Below, in pieces: positions 11,620-25,599 of a stretch of 64,000 nt of DNA. Both the position numbers and the translations under genes were made by a program. Within the stretch, counting starts at the first letter, position 1. Each line of letters starts with the position of its first letter. Source of the stretch: Casuarius casuarius (taxonomy: Eukaryota > Chordata > Aves > Casuariiformes > Casuariidae); the NCBI GenBank assembly GCA_003342895.1, contig PTFA01000158.1, forward strand, positions 1,540,952 to 1,604,951. Direction: 5' to 3'. Under the pieces are notes generated by a model. That model was not told the origin of the DNA. It was given only the letters and a program-made list of their open reading frames with translations, and ran no database searches.

Positions 11620-14600
11620 GTCTTGCTGACTTCTGAGGTGCTAATGACATGCAATAACTGCTGGTCCTAGTGTGCTTCAGACTGGGAAAGGCTGTTTTCA
11701 TCTTAAATATATTTCAGTGGTTTTAATTTCCAGAAATGAATACGATCATATGTTTTTTCTAAAGAATAAGCTGCCAGCCAAGACTTTCAAGATGAAATGA
11801 TCTAGTTTTCAGCTAAAACATGCCATAATGAAACAATGAGACAGTCATTTGGATTTTGGAAAACAAGTTGGATATAAAGCCTCAGGGGATCTCTTCCTCC
11901 TTTGAAGTGCTTATGCAATTCTCATTCACAGTAGTGAGAGCTACACACAGGGTGGAGAGATGTATTGGCAGCGTGCAGCTTCCATGGTAACTTCATCGGT
12001 AGGGCCTCAGCCTCTGCTCTGCTGCCCTGGTGTCACACTGAGTTGCACAAGTGACTAGGATCCCTGAATTTGAAATGTTTTTTCAACCGGGGATCTGATT
12101 CTCCTATCAGATGTGTGGGTGCGTGGCAGCACCTGAAGCTCAGTAAGAGTTGTGGGTGGTCTGCACCACTCGCCAGAGTCCCTGCAATTACACTGCATTA
12201 TTTTTATGTATTTGTATGTAGCTAAATAAAATAATCTGTATGTGTAGAGTCAAATTCTACCCTCATTTGAGCCTTGGGAGCCTGTGGAAGCATAATTTTG
12301 TAGTGAAGTCACTTAATTTGGACAGGTGGGGGAGGTGAATAGTGCAAGAAGTTTGAGTTGGTGGCCACGTCACAGGCTTTCCATGTGACCTTGGCCGACT
12401 CGCATGTAAGTGTTCAGCATCCAAGTTCCCCATCTGTGAAGCTAGAGAGTACTTCATTATTTCAATTTATCATGGGAGCAGTAAGAGCATAAATCAAGTA
12501 ATTGTAGAGATGTTCTTGTAGGTGGTCCCCGACAGGGAGAACTGCTGGGAGAATGTGATCTCATCATATTACTTGAGAACCAAAAACTTCTCAGAAGATG
12601 TAAATTATCTTATCAAAAGCATAGTCATTCAGCTGACAGTCCAGCCCATTATCTTTACCTCGCAGAGATAATAGGTAGCATTTAGGGTGAGAGCCTAGAG
12701 CCAAGTTGCATTCATTAGTGGCATCTCCACTAGTCACCCCTGTTCCCTAATGTTAATAGATGTTCCTGAACTGTTTCTTATTTGTTCTTCAAACATCATT
12801 CAGCTGTTTTCTTACTGTGCTAACATAAAAGGTAATGAAATTTACTCATCCACCAATGCTTCATGCGTATACACGAACCTAGCTACACATCAAAAATTTC
12901 TTGGAACCTGACAACTGCCTTCATACATGCTGATGATCATTGCAGTGTAGTAATAGAGACTGAAGAAAGGAGCAAGGGGTAAGCTTTAAATAGGAAATAA
13001 AGAGCAGAGGTTCATTAAAGTCATTTTGCAAAATTACGGTTTTGTAACAAGCTGGAAAAAAAGGCAGGGTAATTGCAACCAGGGAGTGCATGTAATAAAT
13101 AGGTTAGTGTTTCTTTTTCAGACAGCTTTGCAGTTTTTGTTCAAAAAATAAGAAAAAAAAAAGTGATGCATGCATCCTACCAACCCTGCATTTACTATCA
13201 ATGGAGCTAACAACATCGAATTTTACTCCTAAAGTCAAATGACTTTGAAATAGGCAGAAGTAGAGAGCTAACTAGCAGTCAGGATTCAAAAAAGAGCTGA
13301 AGTATTCAAACCACTGCGTAATGTCTTGTGACTGTAGGAGGATGATTAACTCTTGATTCACCGTTCTGAGAGCAGCAAACTACAGCCACTTCCTCTTGAA
13401 TGGTACTGATATGCAGTTCACTGCTCTTGGTCAGATAGTACATATCTTACAAGCTCTCCCAGAAATTTTGCAACAGTATTTTACTGTTCCCCTTGTTCTT
13501 TTTTTTTTGCCCTGAGTAACTACCACATTTTTTCAAGAACTTCTTTTTTAACTTTATCAGTTGACACAAAACTGGAAACAGTGCCAGCAGCTGGTTGCAC
13601 ATCCACTCTACGGAATTTGCTATCAGTAATTCTGATGAAGAAGAACAATCATTAGCAAAATGGGGAGATATCTATATGTTGCTGGTGTATTATTAATAAC
13701 ATAATGAATGCCAGACTGTAGCAGGCTATGAGTTTATATCCTTAAGTGAGGTACGTAGGTTATGAAACTACCCATGTCAGTGGGGAAGAAACTATCAGAA
13801 GGCAACTGGATCACCTCAGAATTTGGAAGTGGCTAAAGAGGACAACCTAGGTGATTGTGTCCCTAACCTGAATGAGTAATTTAGGCTGTCTGTACTAACA
13901 AAATCTACTATTAAATCAAATGTCGGTTACTAACTCATTTTCACAGTGTTTGGGGTTGGTATTCTCTATAGCAGATCTGTCTTGGTGAGAGCTAGCTGGA
14001 ATAGTCCAAAACAAATCTGGGGAGAGAACTAATAAGCAGTGAGAACCATACAGGTCCAGTGCTTCAGTTTGCTCTTTGACACTCTTGTTTGGCAGCATAG
14101 ATTTGCTCTTAGGTGCTTAAAAATGGATGGGATTAATGCAGGATTCATCATCCTGTGGGGCTGGGTGTTAATTAGGTATAACATTTGCAAATAGCTCCCT
14201 CAAAGAGCTCTTTGCTTCTCATTGAACTCTACAAATGGTGCTAATAAATACAGGATACGTCCACCCATCAGAGCTCCATTCCAGGAGGATTTCTAGGACA
14301 TTCCTTTCTAACTCCTAAGAATAATAGTAGCTGTTCAGGGTAAGGAAATAACTGTATGGGGCCAATGGGTCTTGTGACAGCCAGTACCCTGTGTGGGCAC
14401 TGCAGAGGTGGTACCTCCAATTGCATTGCCAAACCATCAATAGGTCACACCTGAAGGTCTGATTTCATGATCGCTGTTGCTGCCACTTCTGGGTCGGCCA
14501 GCAGAACACAGTCCATGTGGATCACGCATGAGCACAAGCTTGTGCTTCTGCTGAATCAGCTGCAATGCACATTTTGGCTTTGTGTACCTAACCAGTCTCT

Positions 14601-17600
14601 GGAAGACAAGCAGTACCTGGTAACAGGTACCATATTAGAGTGAAGTAGAGAGATGCTACTCAAAGCCTGCTGGTACAAAATTAGCCTATTGATATTTTGT
14701 GAAGAAATAAGAATCAATAGAAAGAGTTTCTATTCTTACTTTGAAGCCTGAGGCTGTGCTGGTTTTGATGAGTTAATAAGACTCTCATAGCTGTCTTTGC
14801 ATGATCTGCAACCATAATTCAAAGAGAAGGGGAACAGGCAGAGGGCACACAAAGAAAGAAAAGAAAAGTCTTAATCAGTGGTTTTATTGTTAGGTATTTG
14901 GTGATCTTATTGTTCACTCATGTTGCTTTTGTTACTAGTTTCCATCATGTGTTTTTATCACTTAATCCTTAATCTTCCCTCTAAGAAGGACAAAGTGCAG
15001 CTAAAATCTTATCTTCTGATGTCAGAGAGCTTCATGCATTTTCATCAGATCTCTGTCTCATTTCTAAAGATTAACTTACCATTCACCCTTCTGAGGGGGC
15101 CAGTTAGGCCCTTTCTTGTTGTTGACTTTTAAAAATACTTCTCCTTGATTGGTTCATGGGTTCATATCTTGGGTCCAATGCCTAGAAACTGATAATTTTT
15201 ATTTGATGCATTTCATGTCTTGCACATTCAGGATTGAACAAAAACAAAACATTAGACACAACACCATCAAGAAAGCCCAAACAAAAAGAATTGTTGTATT
15301 AATTGTTGCGTATTAGTAGCACAAAACATATCTGTAAAAACCAATTGCCAAGTGTTTTAAGCTTTTTTCTCTATGCTACAGGTACACATGATTCAGAGTT
15401 CAACTTAAAAGTTTGCAAGAACTGCAAACTTCCTTCATGTTAACTCACTTCTCTTTCTAACTCACTCTGCGTAAATAGTATCTTACTGATCAGGTAGCCT
15501 GATCTACCACTTGTAGAACAGGATACCAAACGGCAGTAGAATAGGGGACTGAATGAGAATGGCATCAGCAGAACCTCATCCTGTACATATCACATCTTCC
15601 TCTACATTTTAGCCAGTGCTCAATGGCCAGATCAAGGAAACAGCACAGTGGTTAAACACCACATCCTGTGGATATGTTCCTGTCTGCCCTCCAAATCTTG
15701 CCTATCATTGCTTCAGATGCCCAGCTGTAAGATAAGGTAATGATGACTAACTGTAATGTTGTGAGGGTTCATGAATTAATTAATTTTTAGGTAATGTGTT
15801 TGGATGGAAAGGTCTGTTGTTTAAGGTGTGAAAATTTTAAGGTGTGAAAATTTTGCCTTTTCAAAAAAATACCTTCAGAATGGCCTGGCAAAGAACTGGT
15901 AGACAGACACACAAACCTAGAGAAAGTACTCATCCACAAATCATAAATAAGAATTTGTCATGTTTTGCGAGAAGTAGCTATTTGCCATCCAGATCTGTAT
16001 GTTTTGCATTCGTATTTTGGGACCCAGAGAAAAATGTTGGTCATGTTTGGCTGATTGTTCTGAAAATAGGACAACATACACTACAGTAAAGAAGAAAACC
16101 CCCAAACCACAATTCCCCTCTGCCCAGACTTTGTGTTTATCACTACGGAAAGATAACAACATACAAGTTTCTGTTGTGGGTTCTTTCTCACACAGATTTG
16201 GATTGGACCTGATTTACTTTTAGTCAAATATTTTTCAGTGTCTCACCTCTGGTTTTGCTCAGTTTGCTGGTTGAATGTATCAGTATATTGTCTAAGAGAT
16301 CTTGCAATGCCAAAGAAAACAGAGGTCTTTACTGGAACATGAGAACGACATCATAATAATCTTTAGAAGATGAATCATATTTCAGGCAGAGTTTGCTAAT
16401 GCTTTACTAGGGAGACTGGCTAACTTGTGAATTCATTTGGGAACTCTTTCAGGATGCTGGGCCAGGAAAGAAAGCCCTGTGGCTTTTGGGATTAGAAACT
16501 TCTTTGGAATCACTTTCTGGCTTTATATAATTTTTCCTTCATCTGGCCTGTATTTATCAGCTACTTTTGTCACTCTGAAGGCCAGCTAGAGATAGTTTAT
16601 CACAGCAACAAAGGTTAAACAAAGTGTTCATGATGTGAATCCTGACAAAGGCTGGCTGGAAAAAGAACTCTGTTCTGCAAGAAATTCTGATATTTTGCAC
16701 TTTTAAAGTCCAAAAATGTTACTAAAAATTTTATTTCCATAAAATAAAACTTCTGAAATTATTACATTGCTGAATCATCAAAATATAAAAGGCTATGAAA
16801 TACTACTTTGAATGTGTATATTATAAACATAAGGAAAGATAACATTTTCAGGATATAAAAGTAATCAAAAGATGTTGATCAAAATATTATCAAAACAAAG
16901 AGAAAAAAACATAAGTTATTTCTTCTTTGTGCTGTTTGGTAATTTCATCAAAATCAACATTTGTTTCTACAAGCACTCTGATTTCAGCTGAACTGCACTT
17001 TCCCATGGAAAGCTCTTCTGTGAAGATATAAACCATCAAGGACTCAGCTCTGTCCTGGCGAATGAGCCAGAGGCCCCAGCTGCATCCATGTGCGGATAGA
17101 GCTCATCTTTGACCCTGGTGAAGCTGGAAAGAAGGGGAGGAGTCTGGGTCTGGAAACCAGGACAAGTCCTTGAAGAAAAGACAAGCTTGAAACACAAAAC
17201 AGTGAAGGCATCTCCCATTTCTTAACATTTATTTTGAAAGCTAGGTTTGAAGGGCTGGTATTGCAAGTGCAGCACAGACCTAGCCATCAGCTCTCTTTCC
17301 TATTGCAGCTGTTGAGATTTCATATTTGATGGGGCCAGATCTTCTTCTCCCTTTCATGCCTTTTGCAGGTATTTATACATGTGTAAAATGAGTGTAAATT
17401 TATCTTGATTTGGTAATATTGCATTTTGCACTGGAAGTAGGACTGCATCAGAGATCAGTCAGAAGATATTCAGCTTCCAGCTGAGCCACAGCTAATGCAG
17501 TTGTGAAAACTCTGTTTATACACCTCAGAACTGAAAACACTATTAAGATCATTAATTGCAATTTACTGTGTAAAACAAGCCTGAGAATTTAATCTGAAGA

Positions 17601-19037
17601 ATCTGTACAGACTCCAGTAAAACTCATGAAAAAGAGAACTTCATTTTCTCGTAAGGGGCAGGAATATTTAATACTACGTTTACTGAGAGAAATATACTGT
17701 ATAGCATAATTTCCACCTGTGCTATAAGATAGTAGGGCAGAAGGATGGTCTAGGTGATTTCTTATTGTCCCCCTTTGACATTATTTTCTATTGTTTAAGA
17801 CAGAACAGTTATCTTTGTGTTTGAATCTGGACAGATCTGCTTAACGGTATCTAGTATGTCTGTAGTGAGAGTCTGTCCTAGTACAGCCACCCAAATACTA
17901 ATAAAGTCAAGAAACACTTTCTAAATGCCAAGACAGAAATTGTGAGGAGCTCAATAGCCAAGTTTCTAGCTTTTTAATAAATGTCATTTTGCTCACATGA
18001 AAGGTGATCCAAAATACTCACAGCTATAATTATTTTTGGCTGCCTTTTCTTCTTTCCTACACTTCCCACTAATGTCTGTAATCTTTAGTTGCTTTAATTA
18101 CAGTCTACTTACCTTGGAGAATCACAACTCACTTGGGAAGGAATAAATTTATGATCTAGAAGTTTCCCTATAGGCAGATCTGCTATTTTTCTGCTTCATG
18201 TGACCAAGTCAAAATTTTCAAAGGCACCATATTTATTATTCACAAATTCTGCATGAAGCAGCTTCTATCAAGCATGGTTAACAAGTTCCTACTTTAACTG
18301 AAGGATCCATTTCACTGAGGCTACTTTGAGCTTGAAATGCAATTCCTCTCTTTAGACTGAGAATTAATAGGGTTGCACCAGGCAAACAGCACAAGTGCTG
18401 AAAAATTATACCAAATTATTCCTGCAGAACAAAGGATTTGGGGAAAACTTTGGGAAGGTCTTTCAAATGTGAAACAACAGTCACATCTGGATGATTAACC
18501 ATATAACATAAAAGAAGAGCAAAGATAAAATAACCTCTAATTAATGCTTGCACTAATTAAGATGATTAGTTAGTCCTGAAAACACTTAACAGTTGAATTC
18601 ATTGAACCTGAGATCAGCTAGCAAAAACATAGAAGTCTATCTAAGCTCCTTCCAGAGGACTAGTCAATGCCTCATAAAGCACTGATGGTGGGATGGGATC
18701 AAAGAGTTGCTTATTTTCCTTCATGGGTGAGAGTTTACCTGAGCTGCTTGGCTTTAGCCCACTTAGATGACTTGTTTCTGGGTATCTGAATGTAAGCAAA
18801 ATGAATATTGCTCTTGCTATAGCCGTTTAACCTGTACAAGTGAGGATATGGAATAGTACTGTACTCAGAAGGCTATCTCTGGAATGCCCTTCATCAAAGT
18901 AAAGTCATTAATAGTTGGAAAATGACCCCCCCAAACCAACTCTTCATGAATAAAAGTGTCCCTGCTAAGATGTGCAAGCTGATGACTAAGCCCTAGCCTG
19001 AGGTTTAGCTAACTGAATAGATCACAAGAAACTGCTG
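11620..19037. other. intergenic stretch with no recognised gene
   Basis: No gene or RNA gene was recognised in this long AT-rich stretch. It holds a perfect 16-bp tandem pair (aaggtgtgaaaatttt at 15823 and 15839) and short A or T runs. The phrase ggatggtctaggtgattt near 17742 vaguely resembles a CR1 tail but is too diverged to call. Confidence 0.5.
15823..15854 (+). repeat. perfect 16-bp tandem pair
   Basis: aaggtgtgaaaatttt occurs twice back to back. It is a simple local duplication with no further context. Confidence 0.9.
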
Positions 19038-20270
19038 GATGTAACAGTTCACAGAGTGAGAAGCGGACAAAAGTTATCAATAATGCCATAAGGGATGGCC
19101 AGATTTCACAGGTGGTTAAGGGTGAATTATGTGAGATGGCTGAATCCCACAGATAACTGGCAGGTTCACTGGGGACCTCTGGGGAGTTGAGCTGGCAAGG
19201 CCAACAGTGCCTGGTGAACCACTTCAGCACTACCAGGTAAGGCTGAGATGACCAAGGTAATAGCATCAGAAATACCAAATTTGGGTACAGATGTAGCAAA
19301 AGTGGGACCCACAGGAAAAGGTAATTGAGAGGGTTGTTAATTTGGGAGGAAACAAGGGAAGAGAAAGGGAAGGATCAAGGTGGACTGGGAAAGAAGCATG
19401 GGGAGAAGAAGGAATAAAAGGGGCCAGTTGCATGTAAGTAAGCACCTGGTCAGCATACTTGTTTGGCCAGACCCTGCACCTGATTGCTGCAGTCCACCCT
19501 ATCTTATTAAAACTCTATTCCTGCTTTCTGTGTGAGAATGCTTTCTAATCTCTTTGTGTGTGTGAGAGAGTTGCTAGCCAACTTCACTAACTGGTGAATA
19601 GGATAAGAGGTCTGGGACCCAGCTACCAGGAAGACCATAGGTCTGGGAGCTGGATGCTGCAGAGAGGGGGAACACCCTACATCTGGGACAGCTACCAGAG
19701 AGATTGGGGGTCTGAGAGTCGGCTACTGGGAAGACCAGGTGTCTGGACCAACTGTCAGAGAGATCCATGTGGGTGTGTGCGGGTATGAGATCTTCTGGCA
19801 AGCTTTGAGCCCGATTAGTCAGTGAGGAAGAACAGCATCATTTGTATTGTTAATGTTTATGTGGGTGCTGTTTGTGTATAGGTGGTGCCCATAAAGGCAC
19901 TGTTCTCCTGTCTGTGTTACTCTGTTGGTAGCTGGTGAGGTCTGTGCACAGTGTATGTGTGTGTATTAGGGATCCATGCTGAGCCTTGCTTCTGGCTGGA
20001 CCTATGAACAGGGAAATGCAGCAGCCTCATCTGTCTGGCTAGAAAAGGAGGAATGCCCTGGATACAGAAGCCCAGCAGATCTGGGAAGACATGAGACATC
20101 TAAGATAGAGATGTATAGAATGCTGTCCAAGGGCAGTTCCTGCTCTCTACGGGCTTTATATGGCTCCATGGGCTGGCAGCCCCTGAGGGCTTGGAATCAC
20201 TCGCCTCATTTTCTGGAGCTGAGTAGGCACCTGATCCATAAATAATGGATTACTACAACCCTGGTCAACT
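19038..20270 (+). mobile_element. probable LTR-type or ERV-derived repeat, boundaries unresolved
   Basis: The layout resembles a plus-oriented LTR. A possible TGT start (tgtaacagttcacag) is followed by a purine-rich segment, a TATA-like ggaataaaaggggcc near 19412 and an attaaa poly(A)-type signal near 19506. A GT/GA-rich region, a degenerate tandem repeat of 'tctgggac-agctacc-g-agacc' units and a further moderately GC-rich tail to about 20270 follow. Base composition differs from the AT-rich flanks on both sides. No convincing terminal CA with a matching target duplication was found, so the edges, and whether this is one element or two nested ones, are uncertain. No viral coding frames are preserved. 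Confidence 0.45.
19607..19770 (+). repeat. degenerate minisatellite, about 35-40 bp units
   Basis: Four to five diverged units carry the core gtctggga-cagctac-agagagac, starting near 19609, 19651, 19684, 19707 and 19739. It lies inside the LTR-like repeat and explains open frames on both strands here. Confidence 0.7.
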
Positions 20271-23200
20271 AAAAATTCAACTTTTGATTTGACCTATTCT
20301 TCAAAATCTGGCCATGTTTCTGAAGAAATCTGTTTTGTTAGGAAGATCTGCATTTTCTCATTCTTGGGCCAGTTCTGATCCAACAAATAACTTCTGTAAC
20401 TCAGATTATCTGAAGTCACTGATCTTTAGGAAACTGTTCTACAAAGTAGATGAGCTCTGATGAAAATAAGAGGACAATTGCACAAAAGAAAAGTATTTTA
20501 ATGAACAAAAGGAGCTCAGTCTGAGATGAAATGCTTTTTTAGATGAGTTCAGCAGTCCATCTCGATATGCAGTTGATATTAATTTTCTTTGTTCTGGAAT
20601 TTTCAGCTTTCAGTCTGACCTTGAGTGGGTGAAGGAAAGCACAGAGGAAAACATGAAAGACCACAGATAAACTATATAAGGACACAGTGCTTCTATCCTA
20701 AGCCAGTTGTTTTCCAAGACAGTATCTCCCCTTCTGGTTTCTTAAAGAAAAAAGCCTATCACTAAAGCAAATGACATAAATAAGATTATATATCAGCTAT
20801 TTATTCTCCAAAGGTTTATTTCACCAAAGGTCTCAAATAAGCCTATTTCAAAAGTGCAGAAACAAACTATTGTAGCACTAGTTGAAGAGGCTATTATGTG
20901 TAGAAGTGTTTTTATATATATCACCACTATTTCCTCGAAGGTGATGCTTGACTAACATAGCAATATTCTATGGCTTTTAGGGTTATTCCAGCATTGTCCC
21001 CATGGTTAGATGAATTCCCAAACACAGTGGACCTGGAACTTATTTTGCACTATCTCTTGTATACAGTGAGGCTGTACTTTACAGAGGCTCCCTGTGCCTT
21101 TGGGCTCTTTGGAAAAAAGGGTAGGACTTGTGGATTTGTTGGTGGTTTGGAGAATTTATTTCTCAGTCCTGAGTGGATAGCCCATCATGACTGAACTGAA
21201 AGCATTGGCTCTAACTCCTTATCTAGCTTTGGACAATTAAAATACATCTCACTTTCAATGCATACTGTTACTAGTGTTTGCTTACAGACCAAGTTTCCTT
21301 CACTATAAAATTAGTTTCGCAGACTTGAGAGAGAGCCTTGTAAAGATGTTTCTGAACCATATCAATGATTCTAGCGCTGGCCTGGGACGCAGGTGTTCAG
21401 AATGTTCCAGCTGTCTTTGACAGATATTTTTGTTGAAGCTTACAGTTAATACACTGCTGAGCAAAACAAACATCAACAGCAATCTTTCCCATTCAGCTGA
21501 ATTTATAAAATCAAGATGCTTTCTTATGTGTCAAGCCCACAGGTTCACGTGATATCGATATGTTCCAGTGGGAGGAAGAAGTACAATGTACTTTGTTCCC
21601 GGTGCTTCCATGTTTCAACTACAGACTAATCTTTTAAAAAGTCTGTCTTTCTCAAATGAGCAACAGATTATACTTCCAAATATGCTCATTTGAAAGGAAA
21701 ACACAGATGGGTGATACAGTGCTAAATTAGGAAATATACAGAGCTAAATATGAGGGACAATGGCAATTTATGACACATTTTTGGGACTATAACAGGACAA
21801 GGAAATGAATTCCACCATCATGCAAGCAGTCTTATGCTATAACCTTTTGATGGCCTATCCAGGTTTGAAAAGTCATGGTGCACTTGGTCAGAGGCTCTAA
21901 ACCCCCAAGTCACTAACTCATTTGATGAATGTGGTTATGATTTTAGCTTTGTCCCCGTATTTTCCAAAATAGGTAGCTTAAGTTAAGCACAATATCTCTT
22001 TAGGCACTGAAATATTTAAGTGATCTGATACTCCAAGCTTACTTACAGTTCTCATCAACTTAAACATGAGTCCAGACCATCAGACCATTTGCATTTTAAT
22101 GGCTAATTCTGGCATATTTATTTGTTGTTAACCTTAACTTCCATGCCTCTCTGTTTCCAGTTGTCCTGTAGGACTGCTTACCCAGTTTGGTCAGTATGTT
22201 AGAAGGTTAAATCTCATGAAATTTGACTGCCTAAAATTAGTCAGATGATTCGTGCCTTAGAGAAGCAATTTTTTACTTGTTGAATAATTTGAGACTTTGG
22301 AGTCACTGTCTCGTATCACAGATACCTAAAATTAGCAAATCCCATCTATGGTGTCTGAGGCTGCTAGAATTGCAGCCATCTTGTTTTCTTCCTGAAGAAC
22401 TCTACAATATAAGACAGAAAAAAATGTGGACGCAACAAATGGGGAGAGTGCAATGAGATCAGCGTATTGCTTGCATTTCAGCTAAGTTAGATACAAAACG
22501 TTTCAGATGTAGAGGTGACCTTTAGCAAAATACTTGCCACACTTCTGGTGCTTTACAGAGAATTGATAATAACCCTTAATTAGACATCTAAAGCTCATGG
22601 TAAAATATTGAGTGCTCTCTTGTATATGTTAGCTTTAGAAACCAGACTTGCAATAACCATTCAGCAAATGCATCTGTTCACCATCAATAATTTTCTATCA
22701 CATTCTAATTTCTTTATTAGTCGGATCGAGTAGTAGAAGGGATAATATGTTTATATTGTTTTCCCTGAGGGCTACTTATCATCTTATGATGACCATGTCA
22801 AACTCCCATTGGTTTCTGTGATAGCCATTTCCTATTCAAGAGTGTAATTTAGCCCAGGGAATTTATCAGCTACAAAATAGGCATTAGCTGCTCAGAAGAG
22901 GCAGTAATATGATATTTTAACTCATCCCATGGTCATTACGCTTGATGAGGCTATTTCTAAGTCTGTCACTAAGGAAAATGTCATTAAAACTGAAAAGCTC
23001 CAGATGTTCAAAGCTACTCTGTAAGATGACTTCAAAAAGCCAAAACAGTCTAGGCATTATGGCAAAATTAAATGATGTCTAATTTAACAAAATTCCTAGT
23101 GAACTCAAGGACAGTTAATCGACTGATTCTGAATTCACCCTGAACCAAGAGGGTAAACAATAGGTAAATTAATGCCCTGTCCAGAAGGTTTCTGGGCTGG

Positions 23201-25599
23201 GCCGCTGGTCAAAGAAAGGGTTTTTCATAAGTCATTGGCTGTTTGCTGAAAGACTCTGACTTCCTAAAGAAAAAAATCTAATATTGGAAAAAAAAAAAGG
23301 TATCTCTTTAAAACATTTTGTGATACTTGTAATAGGCCTCATAGTCTTCTATACTTTTGATAGTGGGAAAACCTGCAACTACTGAATTTGAATGGGTATC
23401 CATGTGCATATATATGAGAGAGAGAGGTATGTGGTGTGCATTTGTGTTTTATACGTCACAGCTTGTTAATGAGTGAAGCTTTTGGACTCTTCTTCTTTTG
23501 AATTTGTTATCACATGTGTAATAATAACATCTTCACATATGTAAGGACAGAAAGCAGCATATGAACACTCTCAGTTTCCTCTGTTCTGCTCTCAGTAAAG
23601 ACTGGAGTTTTGCAGGAGGCAAGGGAGGAAACCTTATGAATCCCCTGGTTCTTGACAGTGCTCTCAGTTTCCCCCTCCTCTGACATATGAGTTGGTGTTT
23701 TGGTAGGTCAGTTGAAGTGTGAGATATCCAATGTGCCAGGTTTCTGAAAAGCTGGGCCAACAGTGCCTCCCAGTGAACATATTTTGAGCATTGTACTCCA
23801 CGAGGCGTATCTCCTCCCTACAAGACAGCACTGTGGTTGCCCTTCCACTCTGTAGTATGTCTTGCCAGATCCACCAAGTAATGCTTTTGCTATTTAAGAA
23901 TTTATACAGCAGAAGAAAATTCATGTTGTACTGTTAATGCAGGTGACAGCACTATCTGTGGAGGTGACTAAGAGGTGGAAGCTAATTGTATGAGTGACAT
24001 GGCATAACTGATCTGCCTTGGTACAGAGATCCATACTATGTCCTATCAGCCATACATATTTATTTTCTTCTGTATCCAGCCATGTAGGAGAACAAGATTA
24101 TTGCATCCAGCTAGTCACTGCAGTCCAAAGGTTACTGTTCTCAGATTTGTTGGATTAACTGGTTTTGCTTCCTAGCCTGCTGCAGTCAAAATGATCTGGA
24201 TTAGTAAAGATATACTAATTAGTTAACACATCATTTTGACAAAAGCAGGTTACTGAGTAAGTAGCTAAGGTGGCTGACTCAAGGTGAGGTAATCTCTGGT
24301 GGATGAAAAATGATGAATTCTTTGAGACAATGATCTCTTCAGGTCTTCTGCATGCACCTATAAGTTAAATTTAGACTTTGTAGATGTATGACATGTGTGT
24401 GATGGCTAGAATATGATGCAGCAATGGGGTATCCTCTGTGTCCTCTGAGGGGAGACCTGTTCCCTACAAGAGGAAAAGGGACACCATGGCCCCTTGCTAC
24501 TCCCTAATCCTCTGAAATGGCTAAAGTAAATTTTGCCAGAAAAACTAGAAAAAAAAAGAAAGAAGCAAAACAACAGAAAAGATACCTTTTTCCCCCCACA
24601 TAAATTATCTGTGAAGAAACCTCACAGCTCCTTCCTTTGTCAAGCTGAGACCCTGGAGTAGGGAATAACACAGCACTACCATTTCCTTTAACTACATCTA
24701 TCTGCAGTCACTGCAAGCTCTGAGCAGCAGCAGTTTAAAAGTCTAAATCCAGCCTTCTGGTTCTGCAAGTAACAAAAATTGGAGAGCTATTTGGATACCA
24801 CAGAGATCTAATGAACACACAGAGAAGAAAAAGTCTGGGAAAGCATGAATAAGCTATCTAGACAGTCATGGAAATGTACAGAAAATAAAGTGGACTCTCT
24901 ATCAAATTAAGCTGATGGTGAGACTAATTGAAGTTAAAATAATTGGGCTCTATTAGGTGAATTAATCAAATAACCTTCTTGTCTTCTTAGAGGGATGAGT
25001 TCCAGAGAGTGCTGGAGCAGGAAAAACCACGATAACTCCAAAGAACATATATGGTTAAAAGAAGGTGAGCAAGGTACAAGAAGAAAAATTTTGTTTGTAT
25101 AACAGATATCAGTGATACATAGTGAACACAAACAACAGACAGGTAAATAAATACAGCATGCAACCGAGACTCCCAGAGGGACTTTCTTCAGCTGAGCTTT
25201 TTATGGACGAGAGAAGATGCTATGGAGAAAATTTTAAGAAAGCTTCTGAAGGAAAAGTGAAAGCAACATGGCTTATTCAGGCTAAAGCTTGGATGAATCA
25301 TTCCATGTAAAGAGCATTTTACCAGACCTAAGACTTTAGGAAGACTAAGAAAATGTAGAGTGTAGAAATGACACTGTCATTAGTAGACAGTTCAATAGTA
25401 TGACAGAGATAAGCCAAATTATTCATACTTAGTTGCTTAGTGTCTGCAACAGCATTTAGGAGCTCAGTCAAAAAAACCCCACAGTGCTTATTTTCAGAAA
25501 TTCTAATGTACCTCTTTCAGGGGAGTTTCACTTCAAATCCTATGGTGTAAGTGATGGAGAAAGAGGTCTTTACATTTTTTCTGCTTTACACACCTACCA
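20271..25599. other. intergenic stretch with no recognised gene
   Basis: AT-rich non-coding sequence. There is a short GA run (23414-23426) and an A run near 23289. Nothing else was recognised on either strand. Confidence 0.5.

Noticed and set aside
17735..17795. Possible diverged CR1 tail (ggatggtctaggtgattt)
   Set aside because: Only one short phrase matches and the expected flanking CR1 text is absent.
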